Counted from the first letter of the stretch, positions 55,247 through 64,000 are shown. The stretch is 64,000 nucleotides of DNA from Gemmatimonadota bacterium (GCA_023249375.1 JAHFCT010000008.1:27832-91831); one strand, 5' to 3'. The notes: generated by a model from the sequence alone, not told the origin. Numbers and translations are program-made.

Positions 55247-55583
55247 CCCCCGTTCCGGTGCCTCGTCTGTAGGTGACACGGATCCCCTCAAGTAATTGCT
55301 TGACGGGGGTTTGCGGGGGTCGTAGGTTACGGCCTTCGGTCCGTTCACCACTTCATTTGAGTGGCTGGCCGGTCTGGACAACGGAAAGTGGCTGGCGGAG
55401 CGATCAAAAAGCGACCCCGAAGGGGTTGCCGCTTGCTCGCACCGTCGTCATATTCCACGAGATTGGCCAGCAGTGCGTTTTGCCTTGCAAGAACGTCTTA
55501 CCGTGGATGGAGGCGTTGCGGTTTCGCAAGGGCAGTGATTTTCGAATGAATATTCCTGTAGGGCTACTTCCACTGGGGGCTCC
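55247..55583. other. leader region of the Ig-like lipoprotein gene (337 bases)
   Basis: No gene recognised. It holds a promoter at 55300-55328, a leader of about 250 bases, and a hairpin at 55411-55430 (ACCCC/GGGGT core) flanked by AAAAA (55406-55410). Seen on the minus strand this hairpin plus T5 looks like a terminator against antisense transcription. A small stem TTGCG-GTTT-CGCAA lies near 55515. Confidence 0.6.
55300..55328 (+). promoter_or_regulatory. promoter of the Ig-like lipoprotein gene
   Basis: TTGACG (55300-55305), 17-base spacer, TAGGTT (55323-55328), the same pattern as the rplS and tRNA-Leu promoters. It lies 255 bases before the ATG. Confidence 0.65.
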
Positions 55584-58500
55584 ATGATCTTCTCTCGTAA
55601 GACGATTCTCGTCGTTGGCGCTGCGTTCCTCGCAGCGTGCGGCGACAAGGTGTCGGTGCAGCAGTACACGCCGCCCGTCGCCGTTGCTAAGGTAAACTCT
55701 GTTGAAGTCGCGCCGGCTACGGCGTCGATGCTTGTTGGCGAAACGGCCACGTTCACGGCTGCCGTGAATGCTGATGCCGGCGTCGCCACCACGGTGACCT
55801 GGAACTCGTCCGATGCCGCCAAGGCCTCGGTGAGCACCGCGGGCGTCGTGACGGCCGTTGCGGCCACCCCGGGCGTGGCGATCTGCGCCACCTCGACGGT
55901 TGATACGGGCAAGAAGGGCTGCGCCACGGTTGCCGTGCGCGTTGCCACCGCGACGGGCCTGACGGTTGCTCCGTCGTCCGCCACGCTGAACATCGGCAAC
56001 ACGCTGCAGCTGACGGCTGCGGTTTCGGGCGCGACGGCTACGCCGACTTGGACGACGTCCAATGCGGCCGCCGTGACGGTCTCGACGACGGGCCTGGTGA
56101 CGGCCGTTGCCGCGACCCCGGGCGCTGCGGTTTGCGCCTCGGCCGCTGGCTTCTCGTCCTGCGCGACGATCGTCGTGAGCGGCGTTGTCGTGACGGGCGT
56201 GTCGGTTGTGCCGGCCACTGCGACGATCAACTCGGGCGGCACGCAGCAGTTCACCGCGTCGGTCGCTGGTAGCGGCGGCGCGACCAATACCTTCACGTGG
56301 GCCTCGGGCGACGCTGCAATCGCCTCGGTTGACGCGAATGGTAAGGCGACCGCGGTTGCTGCCTCGGGCAGCGTCGCGATTTGCGCCACCTCGACGCAGG
56401 TGACTTCGCAGCGTGGCTGCGCGCAGCTGACGATCGTTGCGCCGACCCCGCTGACGCCGGCGACGGTTGCGATCAACAGCGTGACGCAGAACGCCGTCGC
56501 CGGTTCGCCGACGGTGAATCCGGCCGCTGTCGTTGGCAACGTCGACGTGACGGTCAACTACAACTCGGGCAGCTACATCGTCAACAAGGTCGAACTGTGG
56601 TTCGGCGGCCAGCTCGCCGGCACGCAGACCCTGACGGTGCCGCAGGCGATGGCTCTGCGTTATGCCTCGGAGCAGGCAGCCGCTGGGCAGGCCGCTAGCC
56701 CGCAGATTGTCTTCACGATCAACACGGCCGCGTTCAACGCCACGACCGGCGCCCCGACGTGGACGAACGGCGCGCAGGCGCTGCAGGCCAAGCTGTACAC
56801 GACGGTCAGCGGCACGAGCGCGGCGACGGCTTCGGCCTCGCTGAACGAGACGCTGGCGAACGTCAACACGTTCTCCGCTTCTAGCTCGGTTGCCAACGCG
56901 ACCGCGGCGAACAGCGCGACGGGTTACACGTACACGAAGGGCGATCTTACGATCAGCGTCATCCCGATTTCGTACACGGGTGCGGTCTTCACGTCGGGCA
57001 CCGTGACGTTTGGTACGGGCGGCGCGACGGGCTGCGACGCCAACCTGACGGCCCAGCGCACGCTGGCGCTCACCGCTCCGGCGGCTGGCGCGGCTGCGTG
57101 GACGGCGACGTTCGCGGCGGGTGCCGCGGCTGCCGCTGGCAATCTGACGTCGTACGAGTTCAACAATGCCGGCGTTACCTGCCCGGCTGGTTCGCTCAAC
57201 ACCGGCGAGCGTTTTGCTGTGACGGTTGCGCAGGACGCTACGGGCGCTTCGTGGGCAACGCTGCCGATCGCGGTGGGTTCGTTCTACCGCATCGACAACA
57301 AGGCTCCGTCGGCTCCGGCGCTGACCATGACGGTTGGCCGCCGCAACGCCTCGTGGGTCAATGACGCCGTGCTGTTCAACGCTACGGCCGCGAACGGTGG
57401 CATCATCACCGGCGCTTCGGTTGACGCTGGTGTCGGCCTGCCGGCGACGGAAGCTGCGACCTACACGACGACGGTTGCGACGTTTGGTGTGATGACGACT
57501 GCGGCCACGCTGGCGGAGTCGAATCTGAACACGACGTACTCCGCGACGACGAAGGGCGCTGACCGCCTTGGCAACAACTCGGCGGCCTCGGTTGCTGCGA
57601 CGTTTGGCGTTGACCGCACCATCCCGACGATGCCGGCGAACTCGCTGCCTGCTGACCAGGCCGTGATTGCCGCTCCGACGGGCGTTGCTTTCGGCGCGTT
57701 CACGTATTCTGACCCGGCTACGCTGCCGGCTGGCCCGTCGACTCCGTCGGCGACGCCTGCTCGCGTGACCGTCCGTCGCTGGACCTCGGCGACCGCGTTC
57801 AACTACTCGACGGGCGCTGCTTGGGGCGCTGCGGGTGGTGCGTCGGTTTCGTTCAACATCGGTCTTGCCGGCGCTCCGTTCATCGACGTCGCTGGTCCGA
57901 GCGTGGAAGGCTACTATGTGGTGTCGGCGTTCCTCGAAGACGGCGCGATCAATCCGTCGGCCTCGGTGACCCGCACGTACCTGTATGACATCACCGCTCC
58001 GACGGGCCCCTTCACCATCCCGGTGATGACGGCCTCGGCTGGTGCGTCGAACTTGTTCTCGTCGAGCCTGAACGACAACGTCGACCTTGCCAGTTCGCAG
58101 TGGGCGTTCAACTATCCGGCTCTCGCCGCGGCGCCTGGCGCTGCCGGCGCGACGATCCTGCTCCCGGCTACGTCGATTGGTGGTTTCCAGACGTGGACGA
58201 AGACGGGCACGGATGCGATGAACTACCCGCTCTACCGTTCAATGACGGGCGTTGCTGGTGGCGTGCCGGTGTTCCCGGGTGCGCAGCTGGCGACGGTTGC
58301 TCATCAGACGGCTGACCGCGCCGGCCTGCTGCAGACGTTTGCGGCGACGTCGGTTGCCATCCCGGCGGTGAACCTGCCGACGATGGCTGTTGCTGACCCG
58401 TACGCTGCTGCCCTGTTCGCGGGCACCGGCTTCTCGGTCACCAACGCCGCGATCACGGTCGACATCTCTGGCAACGGTGTGCTGCCGATCGTCAACTCGG

Positions 58501-58808
58501 TCGACCTTACGGCGACCGCGGTTGGTACGGTCAACACGATGCCGCTGCCGTTCGCACGCGTCGAGTTCTATGTGTACGACGCTGGTTCGAACACGTACCG
58601 CTACCTCGGTGCCTCGTCGTCGGCGACGGTTGTCGACAACGCCACGAACCGCGTATACACGTGGACCGTGAACTGGAACCCGGATGCGGTTGGTCAGTAC
58701 AACAACCCGGTTGCGGCTGGTGCCCAGACGATCGTGGCCATCGGCATCAACAGCACGTTTGACGCCGTTCGCTCGGCGGCCAACGTCAACATCACGACGG
58801 CGCCGTAA
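55584..58808 (+). CDS. large Ig-like (BIG_2) surface lipoprotein
   Basis: 1074 residues. Lipoprotein signal MIFSRKTILVVGAAFLAACG with lipobox LAAC (Cys19). Three tandem Ig-like BIG_2 domains follow (about 37-120, 123-199, 202-287), each starting with a V-x-P-x-x-A-T motif, and each carrying a cysteine pair near its end (for example CATSTVDTGKKGC) that may form a disulfide. The remaining 780 residues are Ala/Thr/Ser-rich beta repeats without a known domain. Codons with T (GCT, GTT, GGT) are much commoner than in neighbouring genes. Probably a surface or adhesion protein; no catalytic motif was found. Confidence 0.8.
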   Translation: MIFSRKTILVVGAAFLAACGDKVSVQQYTPPVAVAKVNSVEVAPATASMLVGETATFTAAVNADAGVATTVTWNSSDAAKASVSTAGVVTAVAATPGVAICATSTVDTGKKGCATVAVRVATATGLTVAPSSATLNIGNTLQLTAAVSGATATPTWTTSNAAAVTVSTTGLVTAVAATPGAAVCASAAGFSSCATIVVSGVVVTGVSVVPATATINSGGTQQFTASVAGSGGATNTFTWASGDAAIASVDANGKATAVAASGSVAICATSTQVTSQRGCAQLTIVAPTPLTPATVAINSVTQNAVAGSPTVNPAAVVGNVDVTVNYNSGSYIVNKVELWFGGQLAGTQTLTVPQAMALRYASEQAAAGQAASPQIVFTINTAAFNATTGAPTWTNGAQALQAKLYTTVSGTSAATASASLNETLANVNTFSASSSVANATAANSATGYTYTKGDLTISVIPISYTGAVFTSGTVTFGTGGATGCDANLTAQRTLALTAPAAGAAAWTATFAAGAAAAAGNLTSYEFNNAGVTCPAGSLNTGERFAVTVAQDATGASWATLPIAVGSFYRIDNKAPSAPALTMTVGRRNASWVNDAVLFNATAANGGIITGASVDAGVGLPATEAATYTTTVATFGVMTTAATLAESNLNTTYSATTKGADRLGNNSAASVAATFGVDRTIPTMPANSLPADQAVIAAPTGVAFGAFTYSDPATLPAGPSTPSATPARVTVRRWTSATAFNYSTGAAWGAAGGASVSFNIGLAGAPFIDVAGPSVEGYYVVSAFLEDGAINPSASVTRTYLYDITAPTGPFTIPVMTASAGASNLFSSSLNDNVDLASSQWAFNYPALAAAPGAAGATILLPATSIGGFQTWTKTGTDAMNYPLYRSMTGVAGGVPVFPGAQLATVAHQTADRAGLLQTFAATSVAIPAVNLPTMAVADPYAAALFAGTGFSVTNAAITVDISGNGVLPIVNSVDLTATAVGTVNTMPLPFARVEFYVYDAGSNTYRYLGASSSATVVDNATNRVYTWTVNWNPDAVGQYNNPVAAGAQTIVAIGINSTFDAVRSAANVNITTAP

Positions 58809-58834
58809 TCTGGCGATCTCGCGATCGATGTAAG

Positions 58835-58868
58835 CTTCGGGGTCCAGTCGAAAGACTGGGCCCCGAAG
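58835..58868 (+). terminator. hairpin with GAAA loop after the Ig-like gene
   Basis: 15-base arms (58835-58849 and 58854-58868) with one G-T pair and a GAAA tetraloop, 26 bases after the stop. No T-run follows. Confidence 0.7.
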
Positions 58869-58881
58869 TGCATTAAGCCCG

Positions 58882-58918
58882 CTCGCGGCGTGACCCTTGG
58901 GCCACGCCGCGAGTCTTG
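58882..58918 (+). terminator. second terminator after the Ig-like gene
   Basis: Arms CTCGCGGCGTG (58882-58892) and CACGCCGCGAG (58903-58913), followed by TCTTGTTTC. Two consecutive hairpins make efficient termination likely. Confidence 0.7.
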
Positions 58919-59009
58919 TTTCAGATGCTCCACGCTAGATTCCGGCGACGGCGACTGCCGCCGCCGCCGGCCGCGCGTTTCACAGCGTATCACTCCTGAT
59001 CCTCCGTAC

Positions 59010-60173
59010 ATGCGCCTATCGCCCTGCCTGCGTCGCGCGCTGGCGATCGCCCTCCTGACGGCGCCAGCCGCGGCTGTGCGCGCCCAGGATGAGCCGACGC
59101 AGCTCTCGGCCTACACGCCCACCCTGACCTTCGGCACGGGGCTGATCAACATCCCCGTCGCTTGGGTGTCGCCCGAGCACGGCGACATCTGGGCCGCGGT
59201 CTCGGCGCGTGGACAGAACCAGGGAACGCTGTCGCCGCGGCCCAATGGATCGATCTGGGACCTCACGCTGACCGCGGATGCGCACTTCTGGGGTCGAGTT
59301 TCACTGGGCGCGTCGGTGTATGGCACCACCAACCAACAGGTCGGTGCGCACGCGGCTCTGCTGTTGTATCGCCAGCAGGCCGAGATGCGCTGGCTGCCGA
59401 GCCTCGCCGTGGGCGTACGCAATCTCGGCGCGTCCGCGCGCCAAGACCGCTACGTGACGGGCGTGAAGCGTGTCGTGGATGCCCTGCCGGCGTCCCAGCA
59501 GGCCGCCAAGGGCATTATCAACGGCAACCCCTCCGTGTACGGCGTCGCCACCAAGGAGTTCACCTGGGACAAGCTGAGCCTCGGCCTGACGGCGGGGTAC
59601 GGCACGGGCCTCTTCAAGAACAACGGCGGCATGGACTCGGTCTACAACAAGTCAGGAACGCTCTCTCCCGGGGTGTTCCTTGGGGCACGCATGGCCATGC
59701 CGCTGTCGAAGACGAGCGCGATGTCGCTGATGGTGGAGAACGACGGCTGGGACTGGAACGCGGGCGTCTCCATCACCGCGGGACACGTGATCGTCGGCCT
59801 GATGGCCACCGAACTCGAAGAAACGAAGGGCATTCCGGCGAACGAGCCGCTCGCCAACTGGACGAAGACCAACGTGATGATTGGCTACAACGGATCGATT
59901 CCCGAGATCATTCGCGGGTCGCGCCAGCGGGCCGAGGCGGTGGAACTGGAGTTGGAAGCGCGGCGGCTGCGCCGCGAGATCCAGCAGCGCGAACTGCGCA
60001 TGAACGAGCTGAACGCGCAGATGGCCAAGGCGCGCACGCGTGCCGACGCGGAAGCGAAAGCACAACAGGCGGCGCTGGAGAAGGCGCTGCAGCAGGAACG
60101 TGAGGCCGCCAAGCGCGCCTCAGACCGCCTGCAGCAGGTGAAGCCCGGGACCAAGCCACCGGAGATCTTCTGA
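59010..60173 (+). CDS. secreted barrel-like protein with C-terminal coiled coil (paralog A)
   Basis: 387 residues. Signal peptide (ALAIALLTAPAAAVRAQ). A beta-rich body of about 300 residues starts with YTPTLTFGTGLINIPVAWV and has alternating strands with Gly-rich turns. A coiled coil (about 315-375, EAVELELEARRLRREIQQ onward) and the ending PPEIF close it. It shares the motif TPTL-x4-GLI-x2-PVAWV and the W-P-S-x-A-V-G-x-R-N element with the next gene, so the two are paralogs. The final Phe recalls barrel insertion signals but follows a coiled coil. Function unknown. Confidence 0.7.
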   Translation: MRLSPCLRRALAIALLTAPAAAVRAQDEPTQLSAYTPTLTFGTGLINIPVAWVSPEHGDIWAAVSARGQNQGTLSPRPNGSIWDLTLTADAHFWGRVSLGASVYGTTNQQVGAHAALLLYRQQAEMRWLPSLAVGVRNLGASARQDRYVTGVKRVVDALPASQQAAKGIINGNPSVYGVATKEFTWDKLSLGLTAGYGTGLFKNNGGMDSVYNKSGTLSPGVFLGARMAMPLSKTSAMSLMVENDGWDWNAGVSITAGHVIVGLMATELEETKGIPANEPLANWTKTNVMIGYNGSIPEIIRGSRQRAEAVELELEARRLRREIQQRELRMNELNAQMAKARTRADAEAKAQQAALEKALQQEREAAKRASDRLQQVKPGTKPPEIF

Positions 60174-61342
60174 TGCGCCGCCGGAATCTCATTGGGGTTA
60201 GCGCCGAGAGGTCCGTGATTCGCCGTGCAGCGACGAGTGTCGCGGCGAGTGTCGCGGCGAGTGCGCTGGCGATTGGTGTGCTGGCCGCACCCGCTGCGGC
60301 GCAGCGTGCGTCGTTTACGCCGACGCTCTATTGGGACAGCGGGCTCATCGACACGCCGGTCGCCTGGGTTGCGCCGCTCGGGAGCGACGTGGCCATTCAT
60401 GCGACGCGCGTGCAGCTCGATACCACGGCGAAGCTCGGGCCGAAGGTGACGGACAATCAGAGCTACAACTTCTCGTTGAGCGCGTCGCTGTGGGGGCGCG
60501 CTGAAGTGGGGGTGTCGATCTTCACGAGCGACCTCAAGGGTGGGCTGTTCGCCAAGGGGATGCTGTGGGATCAGATGGACGGTGCGTTCCGCAAAGGGCT
60601 GGTGTACTGGATGCCGAGCGTCGCCGTGGGCATGCGAAACGTCGGGAATGAGAAGGGGTTGACGCGATGGGCCGAGCCGGGAACGGCCGGGTTCAACACA
60701 TCGCCGACGCTGTACGCGGTGGCGACGCGCACGTTCGCGCTGGGCACGGCGGTGGAGAAGGGAGCACGTGCGGGCACGCAACTCACGCTGAACGCCGGCA
60801 TCGGGAACGGGCTGTTCTCGGACGATGGCGGGCTCGGCAAGGCGTACTCCGACCACGCGACGGGCGGGTTCTTTGGTGGTGCGAAACTGGACTTTGCGAC
60901 GTCGCGCTTCTCGAATTTGGCACTAATGGCCGAGCACAACGGCTGGGACGTGAACGTGGGCGCGGTGTATGAACTGCGCGGCCTACGCGTGGGGGCGTAT
61001 CTACTGGAAGCCGGGGCAGGCAGTCCGAAGGCGACGTCGTGGTCGTATACGAAGGCGGCGTTCTCCATCGGGTGGCAGACCAACCTGCTGGCACTGACGC
61101 GCGGCAACCGCATGGAAGCGCGCGTGCAACAGATGGAGCGTGAGCGAGACCAGTTGATTGGCGAGATTCGCGCCGGCGAGGCGCGGGTGCAGACGCTTGA
61201 AGGACAGCTGCACCGCGTTGAGGGCGCGACGGAGGCGGATCGCCGCGCGCAGCGGGACCTCTTGGAGCAGAAGCTGCGTGAGGAGCAGGAGGCGCTGAAG
61301 CGGCTGCAAGAGCGGCTAAATGCGCGGAAGCCGCCGCAGTAG
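60173..61342 (+). CDS. secreted barrel-like protein with C-terminal coiled coil (paralog B)
   Basis: 389 residues. Signal peptide at about 20-43 with a small VAASVAAS duplication. The body opens with FTPTLYWDSGLIDTPVAWV and has the same W-P-S-x-A-V-G-x-R-N element as paralog A. It ends in a coiled coil (about 325-385, MERERDQLIGEIRAGEARVQ onward) and NARKPPQ. ATG overlaps the stop of paralog A by 1 base. A 30-base tandem duplication (61311-61370) spans the stop codon. Confidence 0.7.
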   Translation: MRRRNLIGVSAERSVIRRAATSVAASVAASALAIGVLAAPAAAQRASFTPTLYWDSGLIDTPVAWVAPLGSDVAIHATRVQLDTTAKLGPKVTDNQSYNFSLSASLWGRAEVGVSIFTSDLKGGLFAKGMLWDQMDGAFRKGLVYWMPSVAVGMRNVGNEKGLTRWAEPGTAGFNTSPTLYAVATRTFALGTAVEKGARAGTQLTLNAGIGNGLFSDDGGLGKAYSDHATGGFFGGAKLDFATSRFSNLALMAEHNGWDVNVGAVYELRGLRVGAYLLEAGAGSPKATSWSYTKAAFSIGWQTNLLALTRGNRMEARVQQMERERDQLIGEIRAGEARVQTLEGQLHRVEGATEADRRAQRDLLEQKLREEQEALKRLQERLNARKPPQ

Positions 61343-61370
61343 CGGCTGAATGCGAGGAAGCCGCTGCAAT
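61311..61370 (+). repeat. 30-base tandem duplication across the stop codon of paralog B
   Basis: Unit 1 (61311-61340) and unit 2 (61341-61370) differ at four of 30 positions. The second copy keeps the frame and also runs into TAG, so a read-through product would gain ten residues (RLNARKPLQ after the stop). Confidence 0.85.
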
Positions 61371-61405
61371 AGCGGCGGACGGTGAATGCAGACGATGGAT
61401 GAGCG

Positions 61406-62110
61406 GTGGCGGCGGGACGTCTCAACGAACACATCACATTGAATCACACCCGACATTTCCTGTGCCTTGCAGTCGGCGCGGCGCTCGTTGCCGCGCCGCT
61501 CGGCGCGGGTGCGCAGCAGAAGCCGGCGGATCCGGGCAAGCAGCTGAAGTCGCTCGAGGAACAGATCGAGATCACGCGCAAGCAGCGGTTGGAGCTGGAG
61601 GCGCGGCTCGAGAAGGAACTCGCGGCGGAGATAGCGGCGCGTGCGCAGATGCTCGCCATGGGCGGCGAGATGGGCGCGTTGCAGCGGCTGGAAGTGCTGC
61701 TCGATTCGGCGCAGGCGCGGCTGCTCGTGCAGCGCGACCGCATCCGGTTGCTCGACGACGCGGCGCGCACGCCGGGCGCGAGCATTCTGGTGGTGCTGCT
61801 GCGCATGGAGCAAGTGCCGCCGGGCGAGGTTGGCACGGCGCTGGCGATCGATGCAAGCACCACGACGCCGCACACGATTAGTCCCGAGTCGGGGCGGACG
61901 CTGGCGGCGGGCGCAGCAGAGGAGCTGTATCGCGGCGAGGTGCCGCCCTCGGGCCACCGCGTGTCGCTGCAGGTGGCGGGGAAGGGGCTCAACGTCGGAC
62001 AGATGATTCAGGTGCCGCCCGCGCCGAAGCAGATCACGTACGTGGAGTTCACGGTGCGCAACGGCGTGCTGGTGGCTGCGACGTGGACGAGCGGCGCCTC
62101 GGAGCGATGA
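61406..62110 (+). CDS. secreted coiled-coil protein of unknown function
   Basis: 234 residues from GTG. Hydrophobic signal (HFLCLAVGAALVAAPLGAGAQ), then a coiled coil of about 60 residues (LKSLEEQIEITRKQRLELEA) and a beta-rich C-terminal half (EVPPSGHRVSLQVAGKGLNV). The start is uncertain: GTG at 61406 or TTG at 61439, which lies closer to the signal peptide. Neighbours are secreted coiled-coil proteins on the same strand, so one envelope operon is likely. Confidence 0.65.
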   Translation: MAAGRLNEHITLNHTRHFLCLAVGAALVAAPLGAGAQQKPADPGKQLKSLEEQIEITRKQRLELEARLEKELAAEIAARAQMLAMGGEMGALQRLEVLLDSAQARLLVQRDRIRLLDDAARTPGASILVVLLRMEQVPPGEVGTALAIDASTTTPHTISPESGRTLAAGAAEELYRGEVPPSGHRVSLQVAGKGLNVGQMIQVPPAPKQITYVEFTVRNGVLVAATWTSGASER

Positions 62111-62123
62111 GGACTCCCGGCCA

Positions 62124-64000
62124 GTGACGCTTCGTACGCTGGTCTGGCGGGCAGCCTTGGTGGTCCTGCCGGGCGCGCTTTCCGGCCAGCAGCCGCAAGC
62201 TCGACCCGACACGTTGCGTTCGCTTGATGCCGAGCGGCGCGTGGCGATGCAAGAGTTGCAAACGGGCCACCTGCTTGCCGCGGTGACGCACCTCGAGCGC
62301 GCGCGCGCGTTCATGGAGGGGATGGGGCGCGACGACGCCAAGGTGCTGACGCCGCTGGCGCTCGCCTACGCACAGTTGGGGCAGACCGATCTGTTCACGC
62401 CGCTGGCGGAACGTGCGCTGCGCGCGGGCGCCACGGGTGCCGACGCCGACGCCGTGCGGGCGCGGCTGGCGCGTGCGCGCGCCGAGCACGGAGAGATCGG
62501 CTCGGAGCGCGCGGCGGTGGTGGGTGATGCGCTCGAGCAGAAGACGCGTGAGGATGCGTGGCGAGCCTATCGCGGCGGACAGTTCGCGGAGGCTGCGCGC
62601 GTGGCGGGCGGCGCCGCGGCGAGCGCGATATCACCGTTGCGGCGCGGCGACCTGCGACTGCTGGCGGCGCAGGCGCATCTGGAGGACGGCAAGCCGGACA
62701 GCGCGCGCCGCTGGTTTGCGCTGGCGCTCGACAGCACGCGCGCGGCGCTGCTGTCGGTCGACTCGACGTTCGACGCGGCGGCGGCGGAACCGTCGCGCGC
62801 GATCGTCGCGGCCCGCGCGTTTGAGCTGCTGTTCGGAGACGCCGCGTCGACCGGCCAGTTGCTGGTGCCGGAGGCGGACACGACGCGCGCGTTCGGCGGA
62901 CCGCCGGCGCTGCGACTGCAGACGAGCAGCGAGCTCGCGACGTCCGAGCGAGCGCTGGGGCGCGCGCTGGGCGGCGCGGGTGTGCGCGCAGTGCTGCGGT
63001 TGCCGTTCACCGCCGACGGCATGACGCGCGTGCGTGCCGCCGCCGTGGATTTGCGCGAGGCGGATGCGCGTGTGGCCCGCGCCCAGGAAGCGCTGGAACA
63101 GGCGCGCAATGAACAGCTCTCGCGCCGCGCGGCCGCCGAACAGCTCATCAAGTACGTGACCGACACCCGCGATTCACTGCAGCAGAGCGAACGCGCGGTG
63201 CGTGTGCTGAGCGATTCGATGCTGCAGCGCGACTCGTCGATTGCGCGAACCATCCGTCAGTATCGCACGACGCTGCTCGGCAAGATCGCCGAGGTGCGCA
63301 ATCTCGCGGCGGCGAACGCGCGGCACGTGGACAGCCTGGTGTCGGCGGCGCGGTCGATGACGCCGGCCGATCTGCAGGTATCGCGCGACGAGATGACCAC
63401 CGCGGCCTCGTACCGACAGATCGCGAGCGCCGCCGAGGCGGCGCTCGACTCGGGGCTGGTGCGTCAGCCTGTGCTGGCACTGCGCGACACCGCGCACGCG
63501 CGGCTGACGGCACTCAACCGCTCGCTCGCCCTCGAGTACGCGCGGCAGGACAGCGCGCGGCTGGCCGCGCTCGCGCTGCGCAACGGCGTGGCCGCGGCGT
63601 GGACGGCGCGCGAGCAGGGTCTGCTGGCGGCGCGCGCGACGCTCTCGGCGCGACGTGACAGCGTGGAGGGCGCGGCGGCCGCGGTGATCGCCTCGGAGCT
63701 GCGTGCACGCGCGAAGCTCTGGGCGGTGACGCTTACGCGAGAACTGGAAGGCGCGGCGGTGGGCGAGGCGACGGCGCGCTTCTTCGAAGTGCTCGCGGCC
63801 GCGAACGCGCCGGCGAGCGCGCGCGACGCGGCCATTGCCGCGCTGACGGCGGTGGCGGTGCAGTATCCGCAGAGTGCGCTGCGTCCGCGCACCGTGCTGC
63901 ATCTGGCCGAGCTCTTGGCGCGGGCGGCGGATGCCGAATATGCGGCGTCGCAGCGCGCCGGCGGGACGGCGCTCGACCGCCCGGACTACTCGAAAGCGAT
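62124..64000 (+). CDS. large secreted helical protein, TPR-like and coiled-coil (3' partial)
   Basis: I read an open frame of at least 625 codons from GTG 62124 to the window end with no stop. Signal peptide (VWRAALVVLPGALSGQ). The N-terminal 250 residues are Ala-rich helices in TPR-like pairs (HLLAAVTHLERARAFMEG; AYRGGQFAEAARVAGG). A coiled coil follows (about 310-430, DARVARAQEALEQARNEQL), then more helical pairs. GAGGA precedes the start. The gene begins 13 bases after the previous stop. Probably a periplasmic scaffold; function unknown. Confidence 0.7.
   Translation, partial: MTLRTLVWRAALVVLPGALSGQQPQARPDTLRSLDAERRVAMQELQTGHLLAAVTHLERARAFMEGMGRDDAKVLTPLALAYAQLGQTDLFTPLAERALRAGATGADADAVRARLARARAEHGEIGSERAAVVGDALEQKTREDAWRAYRGGQFAEAARVAGGAAASAISPLRRGDLRLLAAQAHLEDGKPDSARRWFALALDSTRAALLSVDSTFDAAAAEPSRAIVAARAFELLFGDAASTGQLLVPEADTTRAFGGPPALRLQTSSELATSERALGRALGGAGVRAVLRLPFTADGMTRVRAAAVDLREADARVARAQEALEQARNEQLSRRAAAEQLIKYVTDTRDSLQQSERAVRVLSDSMLQRDSSIARTIRQYRTTLLGKIAEVRNLAAANARHVDSLVSAARSMTPADLQVSRDEMTTAASYRQIASAAEAALDSGLVRQPVLALRDTAHARLTALNRSLALEYARQDSARLAALALRNGVAAAWTAREQGLLAARATLSARRDSVEGAAAAVIASELRARAKLWAVTLTRELEGAAVGEATARFFEVLAAANAPASARDAAIAALTAVAVQYPQSALRPRTVLHLAELLARAADAEYAASQRAGGTALDRPDYSKA

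Noticed and set aside
55406..55430. Terminator for the rnhB operon on the plus strand
   Set aside because: The T-run is on the minus strand (AAAAA on plus), and the plus-strand promoter of the Ig-like gene lies upstream; at best it blocks antisense transcripts.
60229..60264. Repeat in the signal region of paralog B (GTGTCGCGGCGA twice)
   Set aside because: Encodes a short VAAS duplication inside a signal peptide, common by slippage; not a regulatory or mobile element.

Overview
The window is about 64 kb of dense, GC-rich bacterial DNA. The gene order tig-clpP-clpX-lon-engB, the ribosomal run rpsP-rimM-trmD-rplS-rnhB, many 1- to 4-base gene overlaps, frequent GTG and TTG starts, secreted coiled-coil proteins and an unusually complete phosphate/polyphosphate gene set point to a Gram-negative, aerobic-type soil or sludge bacterium. 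The style fits Gemmatimonadota best, a phylum whose type species was isolated as a polyphosphate accumulator. That placement is inferred from gene content; no rRNA gene is present to prove it. I see no insertion sequence, prophage or CRISPR array.

Layout. Positions 1-2.6 kb hold the end of a PilB/GspE-type ATPase fused to a response-regulator receiver, a Nudix hydrolase and a small secreted protein. From 2.5 to 13.3 kb lies a proteostasis block on the minus strand: engB, lon, clpX, clpP, tig, tRNA-Leu, htrA and dnaK. A rhomboid protease follows on the plus strand. From 14.4 to 41.2 kb there is a phosphate, polyphosphate and nucleotide-scavenging region. It holds a PhoU-like protein with a PiT transporter, polyphosphate kinase, two glycosyltransferases and a PAP2 phosphatase, and the exopolyphosphatase ppx. 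It continues with phoU, two pstB genes, pstA, pstC, an outer-membrane porin, pstS, a divergent chemoreceptor, phoR-phoB, uridine kinase, a tandem CpdB/UshA-type nucleotidase, a 78-residue protein, adenosine deaminase and purine nucleoside phosphorylase. An 18-base motif of two 7-mers with 11-base spacing (like a Pho box) recurs at its intergenic regions.

From 41.2 to 50.3 kb are an M48 lipoprotein, an rRNA/tRNA 2'-O-methyltransferase, prepilin peptidase, two lipoproteins, a DUF445 membrane protein, a SET-domain protein and a second Lon protease. From 50.4 to 55.2 kb are ffh, a DinB-like protein and the rpsP-rimM-trmD-rplS-rnhB operon. From 55.6 kb to the end is an envelope region: a 1074-residue Ig-like lipoprotein, then four consecutive secreted proteins (two related barrel-like proteins with coiled-coil tails, a coiled-coil protein and a large helical protein that runs off the window).

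How it works together. The phosphate region could carry out nearly a whole phosphate economy. Organic nucleotides are dephosphorylated outside the cell, phosphate crosses the outer membrane through a porin and the inner membrane by Pst or PiT, Ppk stores it as polyphosphate, Ppx releases it, and PhoR/PhoB/PhoU would sense supply. The diacylglycerol-type glycosyltransferase with a lipid-phosphatase-like protein suggests membrane lipids may be switched under phosphate shortage; this is inference.
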